Source: Wolbachia pipientis (GTDB lineage: Bacteria > Pseudomonadota > Alphaproteobacteria > Rickettsiales > Anaplasmataceae). From it: a stretch of 64,000 bases of DNA. Each line of letters starts with the position of its first letter. Position 1 is the first letter of the stretch. The stretch is taken from contig CP095495.1 of NCBI GenBank assembly GCA_023052945.1, positions 1,364,001 to 1,428,000 on the forward strand, in the 5' to 3' direction. The translations under genes were made by a program, and so were the position numbers. The notes under the pieces were generated by a model that did no database searches, was not told the DNA's origin, and worked only from the letters and a program-made list of their open reading frames with translations. Shown one piece after another: positions 38,269 through 47,016 of the stretch.

Positions 38269-38756
38269 TCAACCCCATATATATGTTTTTTTTGTACCCA
38301 TGCTTTACGTTTTGGGGTGGAAAGAAAGCACCATTCTTCGTTACATTTTTCTATTTTCATTACAACGAACTTGTCTATTTTCATAGTAATCTTGCTGTCT
38401 ACACTCTGTTTTTGATATCCATAAGTATCTTCTTTTATCATTGCGTGGTGCCTATCACTAAGCAGATTGCCTTTTATCCATCCGCAGTCCTCATCTATAT
38501 CGCAAACCTTTTTCCAGCTCTCAAACTCTTCTATCACTTTCAGGGGCAGATTTTTGCAAGTGTATATCCATTTTACAGGATAGTGAAATCCTGGTCCCGT
38601 TCTCATGTTGATTTTATTTGATTTGGTTGAAACAAAGTTATTAGCAAACAAGCTATGGCTAAATAATAAAAACAATAGGATAATAGTACTGAACCAAGAT
38701 CCCAGTGTCACGCACTGGGATGACGTGAGAGATAGTGTAACAGACTTATTCATCAT
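38265..38756 (-). CDS. Secreted bacterial SH3-domain protein
   Basis: 163 residues. After a hydrophobic segment FSTIILLFLLFSHSLFA (about 22-38, likely Sec signal) come two SH3b-like units: KINMRTGPGFHYPVKWIY with KVIEEFESWKKV and GWIKGNLLS, then a second repeat ending AWVQKKHIYGV. Such proteins sit in the periplasm and often bind peptidoglycan. The first ~20 residues (VTLSLTSSQCVTLGSWF) are encoded by a palindromic element at 38699-38721, so the element has become part of the signal region; a start after it is not obvious. Confidence 0.75.
   Translation of the reverse strand: MMNKSVTLSLTSSQCVTLGSWFSTIILLFLLFSHSLFANNFVSTKSNKINMRTGPGFHYPVKWIYTCKNLPLKVIEEFESWKKVCDIDEDCGWIKGNLLSDRHHAMIKEDTYGYQKQSVDSKITMKIDKFVVMKIEKCNEEWCFLSTPKRKAWVQKKHIYGVD
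38699..38721. repeat. Palindromic element at the 5' end of the SH3 gene
   Basis: ATCCCAGTG TCACG CACTGGGAT followed by GACG. It is translated in the minus-strand frame as part of the N terminus of the SH3-domain protein (SSQCVTLGS). Confidence 0.85.
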
Positions 38757-38826
38757 AATTCACGATTAGATTGACATAAGATAAAGAGTAAATTAAAAAT
38801 TGAATAGATCTTTAAATGCAAAATCA

Positions 38827-40128
38827 ATGCCTATAGAAATATTAATGCCTGCTCTTTCACCGACAATGAGCAAAACTGGAGGAAAAATTGTCAAGTGGCA
38901 TAAAAAAGAACAAGACAAAGTTGAAGTAGGCGATGTAATTGCTGAGATAGAGACTGATAAAGCCATAATGGAGTTTGAATCTGTAGATGAAGGAGTTTTA
39001 GCAAAAATTTTAGTAACAGAAGGAACAAGTGGCGTGCCTGTAAATCAGCTGATAGCTTTAATGCTGGAAGAAGGAGAAGATAGCAGTGTGCTTAATAACT
39101 ATACCTCAACTTCCATCAATAGTGCAGTTAAAAAGGAAGTGACAAAAAGTGCTGTTGATAATCAAAAATCAGAACACCAAGATTTAAACGGAAAGCCAAC
39201 AAGTCATTCTTCGGTGTCATTCCAGCGCGTGACGCTGGAATCCAGAAGAAAAGAACCAGTGTCAAGCACTGGGATGACAGAGGGTTATGTAGAAGGTAGA
39301 ACAAAAATAAGCCCATTAGCTAAGAAAATAGCTCAAAATGAAGGGGTTAATGTGCAGCAATTAAAAGGTACAGGTCCATATGGTCGCATAATTAAGGCTG
39401 ATGTGTTGGAGTCTTTAAGCAGTGGTACACGCACTGAAAGTCCTGAGGAAAATACAATAGTTGAAGTAAGTAATATGCGCCAAGTGATAGCACAGCGCTT
39501 AACTGAATCCAAACAGAATGTTCCACATTTTTATTTAACTGTAGACTGCCGAGTTGATAAGTTAATATCGCTCAAAAATGAGATTAACTCAGCAGATGAA
39601 AACAATAAAGTAACAATTAATGACTTAATTATAAAAGCTGTGGCTTTTAGCATGAAAAAATTTCCTGATATAAATTCTTCGTGGATAGATAATAAAATAC
39701 TGAGATATTCAAATATAGATATTTCAATTGCCGTGGCACTTGAAGATGGATTAATTACTCCTATAGTGAAAAACGCTGATAAAAAGGGTATTTTATCTAT
39801 ATCAAAAGAAGTGAAAGATTTAGTAAGCAGAGCAAGATCTGGAAAATTGAAACCTGAAGAGTTTCAAGGAGGAGGGTTTACTATTTCTAATTTAGGTATG
39901 TTTGGTATAAAAGCCTTCAGTGCTATAATCAATCCGCCGCAATCCTGCATAATGGCAGTTGGTGCATCCAAAAAACAACCAATTGTTATGAATGAGAAAA
40001 TAGAGATAGCAGAAATAATGACAGTAACACTTTCTGTTGACCATAGAGCAGTTGATGGAGCACTCGGAGCAAAATTTTTAAACGCCTTTAAGCATTATAT
40101 AGAGAGTCCTCTGGCGATGCTTATTTGA
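38827..40128 (+). CDS. pdhC: Dihydrolipoamide acetyltransferase (PDH E2)
   Basis: 433 residues from ATG 38827, where the conserved MPIEILMPALSPTM begins; a TTG at 38800 is not needed. The lipoyl domain has Lys45 in ETDKAIMEF. The E3-binding domain is ISPLAKKIAQNEGV to GPYGRIIKADVLE. The catalytic domain ends with DHRAVDGALGAKFL and the active His is near residue 406. In the linker between lipoyl and E3-binding domains a palindromic element (39216-39278) is translated in frame as SVSFQRVTLESRRK and beyond. E2 transfers acetyl groups to CoA. Confidence 0.95.
   Translation: MPIEILMPALSPTMSKTGGKIVKWHKKEQDKVEVGDVIAEIETDKAIMEFESVDEGVLAKILVTEGTSGVPVNQLIALMLEEGEDSSVLNNYTSTSINSAVKKEVTKSAVDNQKSEHQDLNGKPTSHSSVSFQRVTLESRRKEPVSSTGMTEGYVEGRTKISPLAKKIAQNEGVNVQQLKGTGPYGRIIKADVLESLSSGTRTESPEENTIVEVSNMRQVIAQRLTESKQNVPHFYLTVDCRVDKLISLKNEINSADENNKVTINDLIIKAVAFSMKKFPDINSSWIDNKILRYSNIDISIAVALEDGLITPIVKNADKKGILSISKEVKDLVSRARSGKLKPEEFQGGGFTISNLGMFGIKAFSAIINPPQSCIMAVGASKKQPIVMNEKIEIAEIMTVTLSVDHRAVDGALGAKFLNAFKHYIESPLAMLI
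39216..39278. repeat. Palindromic element inside pdhC
   Basis: It carries ATTCCAGCG...CGCTGGAAT and the second arm CCAGTGTCAAGCACTGGGAT, bounded by GTC and GAC. It adds about 21 residues (roughly 130-151) to the flexible linker before the E3-binding domain, a place where an insertion is easily tolerated. Confidence 0.9.
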
Positions 40129-40206
40129 AACCTATTAGCATCGTTATTATAAAATTAATACTCTCAATTTATACTTTTATTAGTTAATAGGTTTAGAGGT
40201 AAAAAA

Positions 40207-40839
40207 ATGAATACTACAGTAGAAAAAAATAATCCAAAAAATTTTCCTAAAAATGAAAACTCAAAAGGTATGGTTGCTCCACCTGTTCCTCCGAAATCTT
40301 CCCAAGCTAAATTTGCTGGAATAAAAGCGATTTTTGAGCGAAATGCATCTCATTCCCAAGCAAATGATAGCAATAAAACAGTAAGTAGCAATCTTGGAAG
40401 AACATTTGGCCCAACAATGCAAAAACTCATGAAAGACAATATTCATAGCACTCCTAACAAACAACGCCGTGATTCAGGGGATAGTGGTGTTAGTGATGTT
40501 AGTAGCAGCACTCTTGATAAAAAAGCTAAAGCTTATAATCCACTTGATTGGAATCCAATCTATCAAGGTAAAAAGCGTTTTAGTTTAGACAATATGTCGA
40601 GTAATTCGTCTTCATGTAGTGAAAAAAGCAATATTTCAGATATAAGCGATAAGTCTCACAACTCAAGCATTGTCAGATGTAATATTACTAGGAGTAACAG
40701 TAAGGAAGACATTCGTAAACCTGATGCTTCACATAATGACAAATCTACAGGCAAAAAATTATCTAATGTCAATGTAAGCGAATTAATCAGAAAATTTGAA
40801 CAAGATAATAACATAAGACCTGCTGCAAAAGGTGATTGA
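40207..40839 (+). CDS. Ser-rich disordered protein with PxxP motif
   Basis: 210 residues, no recognised family. It has a TAGAGG-type ribosome site before the ATG. The N terminus has MVAPPVPPKSS, a class II SH3-ligand pattern (PxxPxK). The middle is rich in Ser, Asp and Asn (DSGDSGVSDVSSS; SSNSSSCSEKSNISDISDKS). Two short amphipathic segments, KFAGIKAIFERN near 36 and VSELIRKFEQDN near 190, resemble each other. There is no signal peptide or membrane segment. The composition is like secreted effectors of intracellular bacteria; that is inference. Confidence 0.65.
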   Translation: MNTTVEKNNPKNFPKNENSKGMVAPPVPPKSSQAKFAGIKAIFERNASHSQANDSNKTVSSNLGRTFGPTMQKLMKDNIHSTPNKQRRDSGDSGVSDVSSSTLDKKAKAYNPLDWNPIYQGKKRFSLDNMSSNSSSCSEKSNISDISDKSHNSSIVRCNITRSNSKEDIRKPDASHNDKSTGKKLSNVNVSELIRKFEQDNNIRPAAKGD

Positions 40840-40894
40840 AAAAATGATGTGAGAGAGGTAGAAGAAGAATAAGCAGATCAAGTAAGGAAAAAAA

Positions 40895-41710
40895 ATGAGC
40901 TTTAGTTACTATAATATGAAAAAATACCCAAGAAACTTTCGTAATATAACAGGTTTAACTATAGAGGAGTTCGAAAAAGTAGTGGAAAAAGTGAGGTCTG
41001 GATGGGAAAAACAGAAAAAGTGTCATGGTAGAAGATCAAAACTACCAACTCTGGAAGATAAGTTGTTTTGCGTAATTTTGTACTATCGCACTTACATAAC
41101 ACATAGATTTTTAGGATGCCTATTCAATGTACACAACGCAAATGTATGTAGGTTACTTAAGAGAATAGAGCCATTACTCGCCAAAAAAGTGACTATAACA
41201 AAAGATAGAAGTATGACGCCAGAAAAAATACTGAAGATTTTGGCTGATGTTACAGAACAGCAAATACAGAGACCAGAAGATAGTAAAAAACGGAAGAAAT
41301 CATATTCAGGAAAAAAAAGAACCAACACTATGAAAACTGAGATTATTATCGAAGAAGGAGGAAGAATTTTATCAGTGTCAAAGTCATACCGTGGTAGAAT
41401 TAGTGATTTCCGCATAAGGAAACAAGAAAAATATTTACCACTTGATAGCATAAAACATGCCGATTCTGGATATCAAGGTTGGCAAAAATTGCAAAGCAAT
41501 GTTATAATTCCATATAAAAAGTATCGTAAAAAGCCATTAACTCCAGAGCATAATAGAAGATTAGCATCATTTAGAATGAGAGTAGAAAACAAGATCCGAG
41601 AGATAAAGATATTTAAGATTATGTCGAATGTTTATCGCAATTTTCAGAAAAAATATAACCTGAGGTTCAATATTATTGCTGGTATTGTAAATCTTAAGCA
41701 CGCCTTTTAG
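40895..41710 (+). CDS. IS5-family transposase (DDE_Tnp_4 type)
   Basis: 271 residues. An N-terminal HTH-like region (TGLTIEEFEKVVEKV) is followed by the DDE core: ADVTEQQIQRP (first Asp), then SYSGKKRTNTMKTEI, HADSGYQGWQ (second Asp) and RVENKIREIKIF (Glu). It appears full length and intact. I could not fix inverted repeats with confidence, so only the gene is called. It lies between the Ser-rich gene and the KAP NTPase gene. Confidence 0.88.
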   Translation: MSFSYYNMKKYPRNFRNITGLTIEEFEKVVEKVRSGWEKQKKCHGRRSKLPTLEDKLFCVILYYRTYITHRFLGCLFNVHNANVCRLLKRIEPLLAKKVTITKDRSMTPEKILKILADVTEQQIQRPEDSKKRKKSYSGKKRTNTMKTEIIIEEGGRILSVSKSYRGRISDFRIRKQEKYLPLDSIKHADSGYQGWQKLQSNVIIPYKKYRKKPLTPEHNRRLASFRMRVENKIREIKIFKIMSNVYRNFQKKYNLRFNIIAGIVNLKHAF

Positions 41711-41796
41711 TTAACCTTGATTTTAGTCACCCTCCTTTCCTTTTTTTATCGCTTGATTCGCAGCAGGTCTATAGTAAAAAGGCGTTAATCAAATGT

Positions 41797-41828
41797 TACC
41801 CTATCTTTGTATATGCAAAGGTAGGGTA
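41797..41828. terminator. Bidirectional hairpin between IS5 and KAP NTPase genes
   Basis: TACCCTATCTTTG and CAAAGGTAGGGTA pair over 13 positions with one wobble and a 6-base loop. TCTTTTC follows on the plus side. It lies between convergent genes, where a shared terminator is expected. Confidence 0.65.
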
Positions 41829-41833
41829 TCTTT

Positions 41834-43060
41834 TCAAAATATTATATTCTTTATAGCTTTGTTAATTTTTGACTTCTTCTCTGCAAAGGCAGTTTCTAAA
41901 GAAATTTTAAGTCTTTCCCATTCTTCTTGACCATTTATTTGAGCCAAAATTAGAGACTTATACTCACTCTCAATCTTCTCCAGCGCTTTTTGATACAATA
42001 AATCTAATTCTTCATATATATCAATATTTATCGATTGCAGTATTACCAAAAATGAAAACAAATTCGGATCAGGTAATTCTTCCTTTATATAATTCAGAAG
42101 ACATAGTTTTATTTTTTTTGCGCAATATTCTATTGTTTTCAGCGATAGTGATAGGCTTTCTGCATAAAATATAAAACTATCTATAATTAAACTTTTTGAT
42201 TTTTTCGGCAATTTAATATTTTGAAACAGTTCTTTTGTAAATTTTTCTATCGGTTGTTTTGGTAAATGTAAAAAGAGATCAGTAAAAGATTTTAGATCAA
42301 AATTTGGTCCAAGTATCGTGCTAATGGCTTTATGCATATTGCTCTTATCTTTACTGACAGAAATAATGAAAACCAGCCCCTCCACATCAAGCATGTACTT
42401 TATAGATTCCAAAAAATCAACGATAAATTTAGGACGGCACACATCAAGATTATCCACCATTATATAAATGTTTTTGTCTTTTCTGATTTTATTAACCACA
42501 TCCGCTAACTGTGTTTTAAAATCTCTAGTACTCTCTTTTCTTCTTTGGAGAAGACTTAATTCACTCAAGACAAAACCTATGTCTTTTTTATCAGCCTCTT
42601 TTGCAGCATCAAGAAATACTGAAAGCATAGCAAGTGGAGATTTACTGATCAGCTTTCCTAGTGTATTTAAAGAAAATAGTTCTTGGTTTATGTTCTTGAA
42701 CTGTTGTATAACGCTTCTTTTTACTTCGTACGACGCAAATAGATCTTCAAATAGAAAATTTAAAAAAGAGGGTAGTGGTTGGTCCAATGCATTGATATCC
42801 CATGCGTTATAGTAAGCTGCAATTTCATTTTGCTGTTTTAACTCTTTTACCCACTCTTTCAGAAAAAACGTCTTGCCCCATCCATCATATCCTTCTAAAG
42901 ATATTATTGTAAAAGACTGATCAATCGTTTTAATTATAGTGTTGAATTTGCCTGAAAATTGCTTATAGCCAAGATAGTCATTCTCCCACACCACCTCGGG
43001 TAGTGGTGCTGCTTCTTTCTTTTTAAATGTTATCCATGATATAAGTTTTTTTAAGTACAT
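41834..43060 (-). CDS. KAP-family P-loop NTPase
   Basis: 408 residues. Walker A is GYDGWGKT (57-64), preceded by SFTIISLE; the KAP hallmark YYNAWD follows near 83-88; Walker B is NIYIMVDNLDVCRP (about 197-210), then LVFIISVSKD. The rest is helical (STAND-like C-terminal part). KAP NTPases are membrane-associated ATPases found sporadically in bacteria, often thought to act in signalling or defence; no membrane pair is evident in this one. It lies 3 bases downstream of recR, so the two are probably cotranscribed. Its specific role is unknown. Confidence 0.82.
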   Translation of the reverse strand: MYLKKLISWITFKKKEAAPLPEVVWENDYLGYKQFSGKFNTIIKTIDQSFTIISLEGYDGWGKTFFLKEWVKELKQQNEIAAYYNAWDINALDQPLPSFLNFLFEDLFASYEVKRSVIQQFKNINQELFSLNTLGKLISKSPLAMLSVFLDAAKEADKKDIGFVLSELSLLQRRKESTRDFKTQLADVVNKIRKDKNIYIMVDNLDVCRPKFIVDFLESIKYMLDVEGLVFIISVSKDKSNMHKAISTILGPNFDLKSFTDLFLHLPKQPIEKFTKELFQNIKLPKKSKSLIIDSFIFYAESLSLSLKTIEYCAKKIKLCLLNYIKEELPDPNLFSFLVILQSINIDIYEELDLLYQKALEKIESEYKSLILAQINGQEEWERLKISLETAFAEKKSKINKAIKNIIF

Positions 43061-43063
43061 ACC

Positions 43064-43669
43064 TTATTTTATATTTAACTCATATTCTTGTCTTGAAGTA
43101 AGTGCTATCCTCAGCGTTCCTTCATCTAGGTAGTCAATTTCTCCGCCCATTGGTATGCCGCAAGCAAGACGTGATATTTTCACATTCAAGTTTTTTAGCA
43201 ATTCAATTATATATTGTGCAGTAACTTGGCCCTCTAATGTTGGATTAATTGCGATAATTATCTCTTCAATTTTAGACTCCGTCACTCTTTTCAGAATAGT
43301 ATCAAGGTTGAGTTCTTTTGGACCTATGCCATTTATCGCAGACAACCTGCCACCCAAAACATGGTATAAACCTGAATATATATTTCCTTTTTCAAACGCC
43401 CATAGATCACCCAATTCTTCTACTACACACAGTAACTTAGCGTCACGTTTTGGGTTAGTACAAATAGAACAAGGTGATTTAGTATCTAGATTTCCGCAAA
43501 CCTCACACTCTATTATAAGATCTGCTAGCTCTTTAATCAAAGATGCAAGTGGTAGCATAACTTTCTCTTTGTTTTGGAGTAAATGTATAACCAACCTGCG
43601 TGATGATGATGGTCCTAAACTTGGCAATTTAGAAAAAGCATGAACTAGATTCTTTATGTTAATGTTCAT
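43064..43669 (-). CDS. recR: Recombination protein RecR
   Basis: 201 residues, full length. It has an N-terminal helix-hairpin-helix ([20 protein letters not shown]), a Cys4 zinc finger (C55, C58, C67, C70 in CEVCGN and CSIC), a Toprim domain ([16 protein letters not shown], about 79-94), and a C-terminal Walker-B-like region ([21 protein letters not shown]). With RecO and RecF it loads RecA at gaps. It is the last chromosomal gene before the right prophage's recombinase. Confidence 0.96.
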   Translation of the reverse strand: MNINIKNLVHAFSKLPSLGPSSSRRLVIHLLQNKEKVMLPLASLIKELADLIIECEVCGNLDTKSPCSICTNPKRDAKLLCVVEELGDLWAFEKGNIYSGLYHVLGGRLSAINGIGPKELNLDTILKRVTESKIEEIIIAINPTLEGQVTAQYIIELLKNLNVKISRLACGIPMGGEIDYLDEGTLRIALTSRQEYELNIK

Positions 43670-43791
43670 TCAATAAATTCAGAATAGTTCATCAAATGGT
43701 AACATCAAACCCTTTGTAAAGAAAGTGGTAAGTTTCTCTTGATCCCACTTTGATTAGCTATAGAAAAAATTTTTTACTCTAATGCAAAAAA

Positions 43792-45510
43792 TTACTTCCG
43801 CACACTTAAAGCCTGATTACAATAGACTTCCTGCATAACCAATAACGAACTTTTATTGGGAATAGAGACGAAAAAACCTGCTTGACAAACTCCGCCAGCC
43901 CCCTTATCATGACGTCCAGTACAATGTTGCAAATTAAAAATCTCTCCATCCTGTGCTGGTTCTTCGATTCTAAACGCCACTTCTACCTGGTCATAACCAA
44001 TCTGAATTCGTTCTACTAATACTTTAATGATGCCACGCTTAGTTTGCCAATCTAGCTGTTCCAAATTAGATTTTACACTGGAATAAAGACTCTTTATACT
44101 GTTGATGATAAGGTTCATTCCCTTCTCTATTGCTTTTTGATCAACTACCTTTTTCTTCTCTTCTTCTATCCCTCTTAAGCGTTCCCTCATTCTTTTCATC
44201 GTCTGTTTAAATTCTTCCTCACTTATATATCCTTTATCTCCTACATTTTCTTGACTATAATAGTCTTCCATTAACTTTTCGATGCCTTGTTTTATTTGAT
44301 TTTCCCTTCTTGCAAACTTCTTATCTGATGATTCATCATTTTTATTTTCTGCAATTCTACGGTGATACTCATTTTTTATTATCTCTGGGTTTTTTAGTAA
44401 ATTTTTCACCTTTTCCCATATAGCTGTTTCTAACATATCTGTACGGACCAATTTATTAGTACACTTCTCCCTACCATCAGTAATACGTATAGTACTACTA
44501 CAGCGATAATAGCTAAACTTTTTTCCCTCAACTCCACATTGTGCACCACTATACGCATATCCACAGTTTTGACACACAACTAGACCTTGTAATAGATATT
44601 TCTTTTTTCCTCCCTCTCTCTGCATCCTTGCTCTTTTTCTATTTTCATCCAGTTGCTTTTGTACTTTATTAAATAACCCTTCATCAACTATTTTTGGTAC
44701 TGGTATATAAATCCAGCTGTCCTCATCTGTGCGACAGATAGAAACCTTTTGTTTATTTCTTTCTCTTCTTTCAACCCTCTTTAATTTACCAAACGCTGCT
44801 TGTCCTTTATATGCTGGATTTCTTAATACCTTCCAAATTATTATTGGACACCACACCTTCTTTCCAGTTCTTGTTCTAATTGACTTATCTCTTAGTCTAC
44901 GTATCACTTCCCTTATACTTATTCTCTCTTGCCCTACCCACATGAATATCTGCTTTACTATTTTTGCTTCCTCTTCATTTATTTCAAACTTTGTCTTTTC
45001 TCTATCTACATGCTTTATACGATTATAACCAAAAGGTGCAATGCCAATGACACTTACACAGCCTTTTTTTGCTCTATGGAGTTTTCCCCTTCGACTACGT
45101 TCCATAATCTTTGTACACTCATATTCTGCCACTAATCCTTGCATTCCCAATAACAATTTAGACTCTGGATTATTTTCAGTCTTATGATTTAAGAATATCA
45201 CTTCTACTCCTGCTTTTTCAAATTCATCAAGTAATATCATTTGATGTGCAGATTTTCTTGATAGTCGGTCAGGTGAATGAATATAAATCTTATCAATTTG
45301 ATCTTCTCCTACTTTATCACGTAATGCATCTAAACCTTCACGTTCTAAACTCCACCCACTAAGCCCATCATCCTTAAATTCATACTCATTCAATAACTCA
45401 TGCTTATCTGCAGCAATTCTATGCTTGAGCTCGGCAATTTGACTCTCTATTGTATTGTTCTGCGCTTGACTCTTCGATGAAACTCTTGCATATAAGGCCA
45501 CTGTTATCAT
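43792..45510 (-). CDS. Large serine recombinase C (intact; prophage integrase)
   Basis: 572 residues, uninterrupted. The N-terminal catalytic domain has YARVSSKSQ with the nucleophile at Ser11 and IHSPDRLSRKSAHQMILL. The recombinase domain includes AYKGQAAFGKLKRV. A zinc ribbon (VVCQNCGYAYSGAQC...YYRCSS...KCTNKLV) and a coiled-coil region follow (about 390-490). The last ~50 residues after NLQHC differ from the sister genes and may come from flanking DNA. An AAGGAGA site precedes the ATG. It would integrate and excise the right prophage and is the only intact recombinase of the three. Confidence 0.93.
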   Translation of the reverse strand: MITVALYARVSSKSQAQNNTIESQIAELKHRIAADKHELLNEYEFKDDGLSGWSLEREGLDALRDKVGEDQIDKIYIHSPDRLSRKSAHQMILLDEFEKAGVEVIFLNHKTENNPESKLLLGMQGLVAEYECTKIMERSRRGKLHRAKKGCVSVIGIAPFGYNRIKHVDREKTKFEINEEEAKIVKQIFMWVGQERISIREVIRRLRDKSIRTRTGKKVWCPIIIWKVLRNPAYKGQAAFGKLKRVERRERNKQKVSICRTDEDSWIYIPVPKIVDEGLFNKVQKQLDENRKRARMQREGGKKKYLLQGLVVCQNCGYAYSGAQCGVEGKKFSYYRCSSTIRITDGREKCTNKLVRTDMLETAIWEKVKNLLKNPEIIKNEYHRRIAENKNDESSDKKFARRENQIKQGIEKLMEDYYSQENVGDKGYISEEEFKQTMKRMRERLRGIEEEKKKVVDQKAIEKGMNLIINSIKSLYSSVKSNLEQLDWQTKRGIIKVLVERIQIGYDQVEVAFRIEEPAQDGEIFNLQHCTGRHDKGAGGVCQAGFFVSIPNKSSLLVMQEVYCNQALSVRK

Positions 45511-45637
45511 TTTTCTTTATCTCCTTTTCATTGTTTCTTTTTACCGCATACCTTAGTAACAGCTCATAGGCGTCTGCTAGATGTTGTTCCGCTAATTCAT
45601 CTGGCTCGTATCGGCAAGTTAATGTTCTTTTTCTCAT
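45419..45637 (-). CDS. Small conserved ORF overlapping recombinase C start
   Basis: 72 codons from ATG 45637, with an AGGAGA site 6 to 7 bases upstream. It begins MRKRTLTCRYEPDELAEQHL, matching the ORF at 10462-10235 apart from an in-frame two-codon difference. The 3' part overlaps the recombinase start in another frame. The function is unknown; a regulatory or directionality role is suggested only by position. Confidence 0.55.
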   Translation of the reverse strand: MRKRTLTCRYEPDELAEQHLADAYELLLRYAVKRNNEKEIKKNDNSGLICKSFIEESSAEQYNRESNCRAQA

Positions 45638-45800
45638 AGTTTCTCCTGCAAATGTTTTTGTAGTGCAAGGAGCCTTACCACTCCTTTTTTCCATCAATCC
45701 ATTTACTCTTATGAAAAAGACCAACTTTTATCAGCTACAGCCTTCAAATTTGGTCTAGCCCTTCCTTTGCCAACTGCTGTTGCGCTTTCTGATACGACTC

Positions 45801-46271
45801 TTATTTTTTTAACAAACTTTCCATTTTCTCTGTTTCTTTCTTTAATACCTCGGCTATTTCTTTGCTATTTTTTGCATAATCCATCGCTGTTATTCCAAAT
45901 TTATCTGCTTGCTCTATTTCAGCCCCTGCTTTTACTAGCTCCTCCACTATTTCTTTTTCTCCTACCATACATGCAAGATGCAGCGGAGTGCATTTATTGC
46001 CATACTCTTCAGCATTTACATTCCCTCCTGATTTTATCAATTCTCTAACTGTTTCTAGACGTTTCTCCGTTACCGCTAGGTGCAGTGCTGTATATCCTCT
46101 TGCATCTGCTGCATTCACATTCACTCCTTTTTCAACTAATAACCCCACTGTTTTTGCGTCTACTGCATAATGTAGAACTGTTCTTCCATTCTCGTCTCTT
46201 GCATAAATATTTTTATATGAGTTCTCTAATAATTCTTTTGCTGACTTATTAAATTTGCCAAGCTTTATCAT
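45801..46271 (-). CDS. Ankyrin-repeat protein (right prophage)
   Basis: 156 residues with about four ankyrin units: TVLHYAVDAKTVGLLVEKG, TALHLAVTEKRLETVRELIK, TPLHLACMVGEKEIVEELVK and ITAMDYAKN. The C terminus is a short charged helix. It holds the same slot as 10684-11247 in the left arm but is not a close copy, so this slot seems to exchange ankyrin genes. Cytosolic; target unknown. Confidence 0.85.
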   Translation of the reverse strand: MIKLGKFNKSAKELLENSYKNIYARDENGRTVLHYAVDAKTVGLLVEKGVNVNAADARGYTALHLAVTEKRLETVRELIKSGGNVNAEEYGNKCTPLHLACMVGEKEIVEELVKAGAEIEQADKFGITAMDYAKNSKEIAEVLKKETEKMESLLKK

Positions 46272-46296
46272 AATCTACCTCACCTTTTCTTTAAAC

Positions 46297-47016
46297 CTAA
46301 GCCTTCTTTCTCACCACCTCATCTATCATTTCGTTCACTTGGCTCATTATCTTGCTTGCTAAATTTTGACATTCTTTCTTTATTAACGATTTGTCTCTCT
46401 TCCTTATTTCTTCTATCTCTATTATTTTTAGCTCCGGCATGTAGCTTCCATTCAACATGTCTGCTATTTCTCCCACTATCCTCTCTATTCCATAGCAGGT
46501 CAGTTCTCTACTTTTTGTTACTCCACCTTTTTCTCTTAAAAATTTACTTGCCTTTTCACTCTCTTTGCTATCACATAGACAATACTTTTCACTTTCCCAT
46601 ATGTAATACATTGGTGTTGCACCATATTTATTCAGTTGATTAACTTCAGCTCCAGCCTTTACTAGCTCTTTTATTATTTCAACTCCTGCTCCTCCTATTT
46701 TGCACGCAGAGTGCAGTGGAGTACATCCAGTGACATATTGAGTGGCATTTACTTCTGCTCCCGATCTTAGCAGCACTTTTATATTTTCTAAGCTTTTCGC
46801 AAATACTGCACAGTGTAGTGGTGTATAACCATTTTTATCTCTTGCATTAACCTCTGCCCCTTTTTTTATTAATAACTTCACTGTTTTGTAATTGGAGATT
46901 TCTACTGCTTGATGCAATATCGTCTCTCCTTCTTCATTTCTTTTATTGATATTTTTACTTGATACTTCTTTAAAAGACTTACTAAAAGATTCTCTCTTTT
47001 CTTTGCTAAACTTCAT
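46297..47016 (-). CDS. Ankyrin-repeat protein with conserved C-terminal helix (intact)
   Basis: 239 residues. Three to four ankyrin repeats (TILHQAVEISNYKTVKLLI, TPLHCAVFAKSLENIKVLL, TPLHSACKIGGAGVEIIKEL, ATPMYYIWE) are followed by a helical C-terminal domain (GIERIVGEIADMLNG, LKIIEIEEIRKRDKSLIKKE, MSQVNEMIDEVV). This is the intact version of the frameshifted gene at 11412-12187; the C-terminal domain is equally well preserved in both, which suggests it was under selection. Confidence 0.88.
   Translation of the reverse strand: MKFSKEKRESFSKSFKEVSSKNINKRNEEGETILHQAVEISNYKTVKLLIKKGAEVNARDKNGYTPLHCAVFAKSLENIKVLLRSGAEVNATQYVTGCTPLHSACKIGGAGVEIIKELVKAGAEVNQLNKYGATPMYYIWESEKYCLCDSKESEKASKFLREKGGVTKSRELTCYGIERIVGEIADMLNGSYMPELKIIEIEEIRKRDKSLIKKECQNLASKIMSQVNEMIDEVVRKKA

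Noticed and set aside
40839..41760. Exact inverted repeats for the IS5-family element
   Set aside because: Flanks contain purine-rich and pyrimidine-rich stretches that partly mirror each other, but no convincing terminal repeat or target duplication could be aligned.
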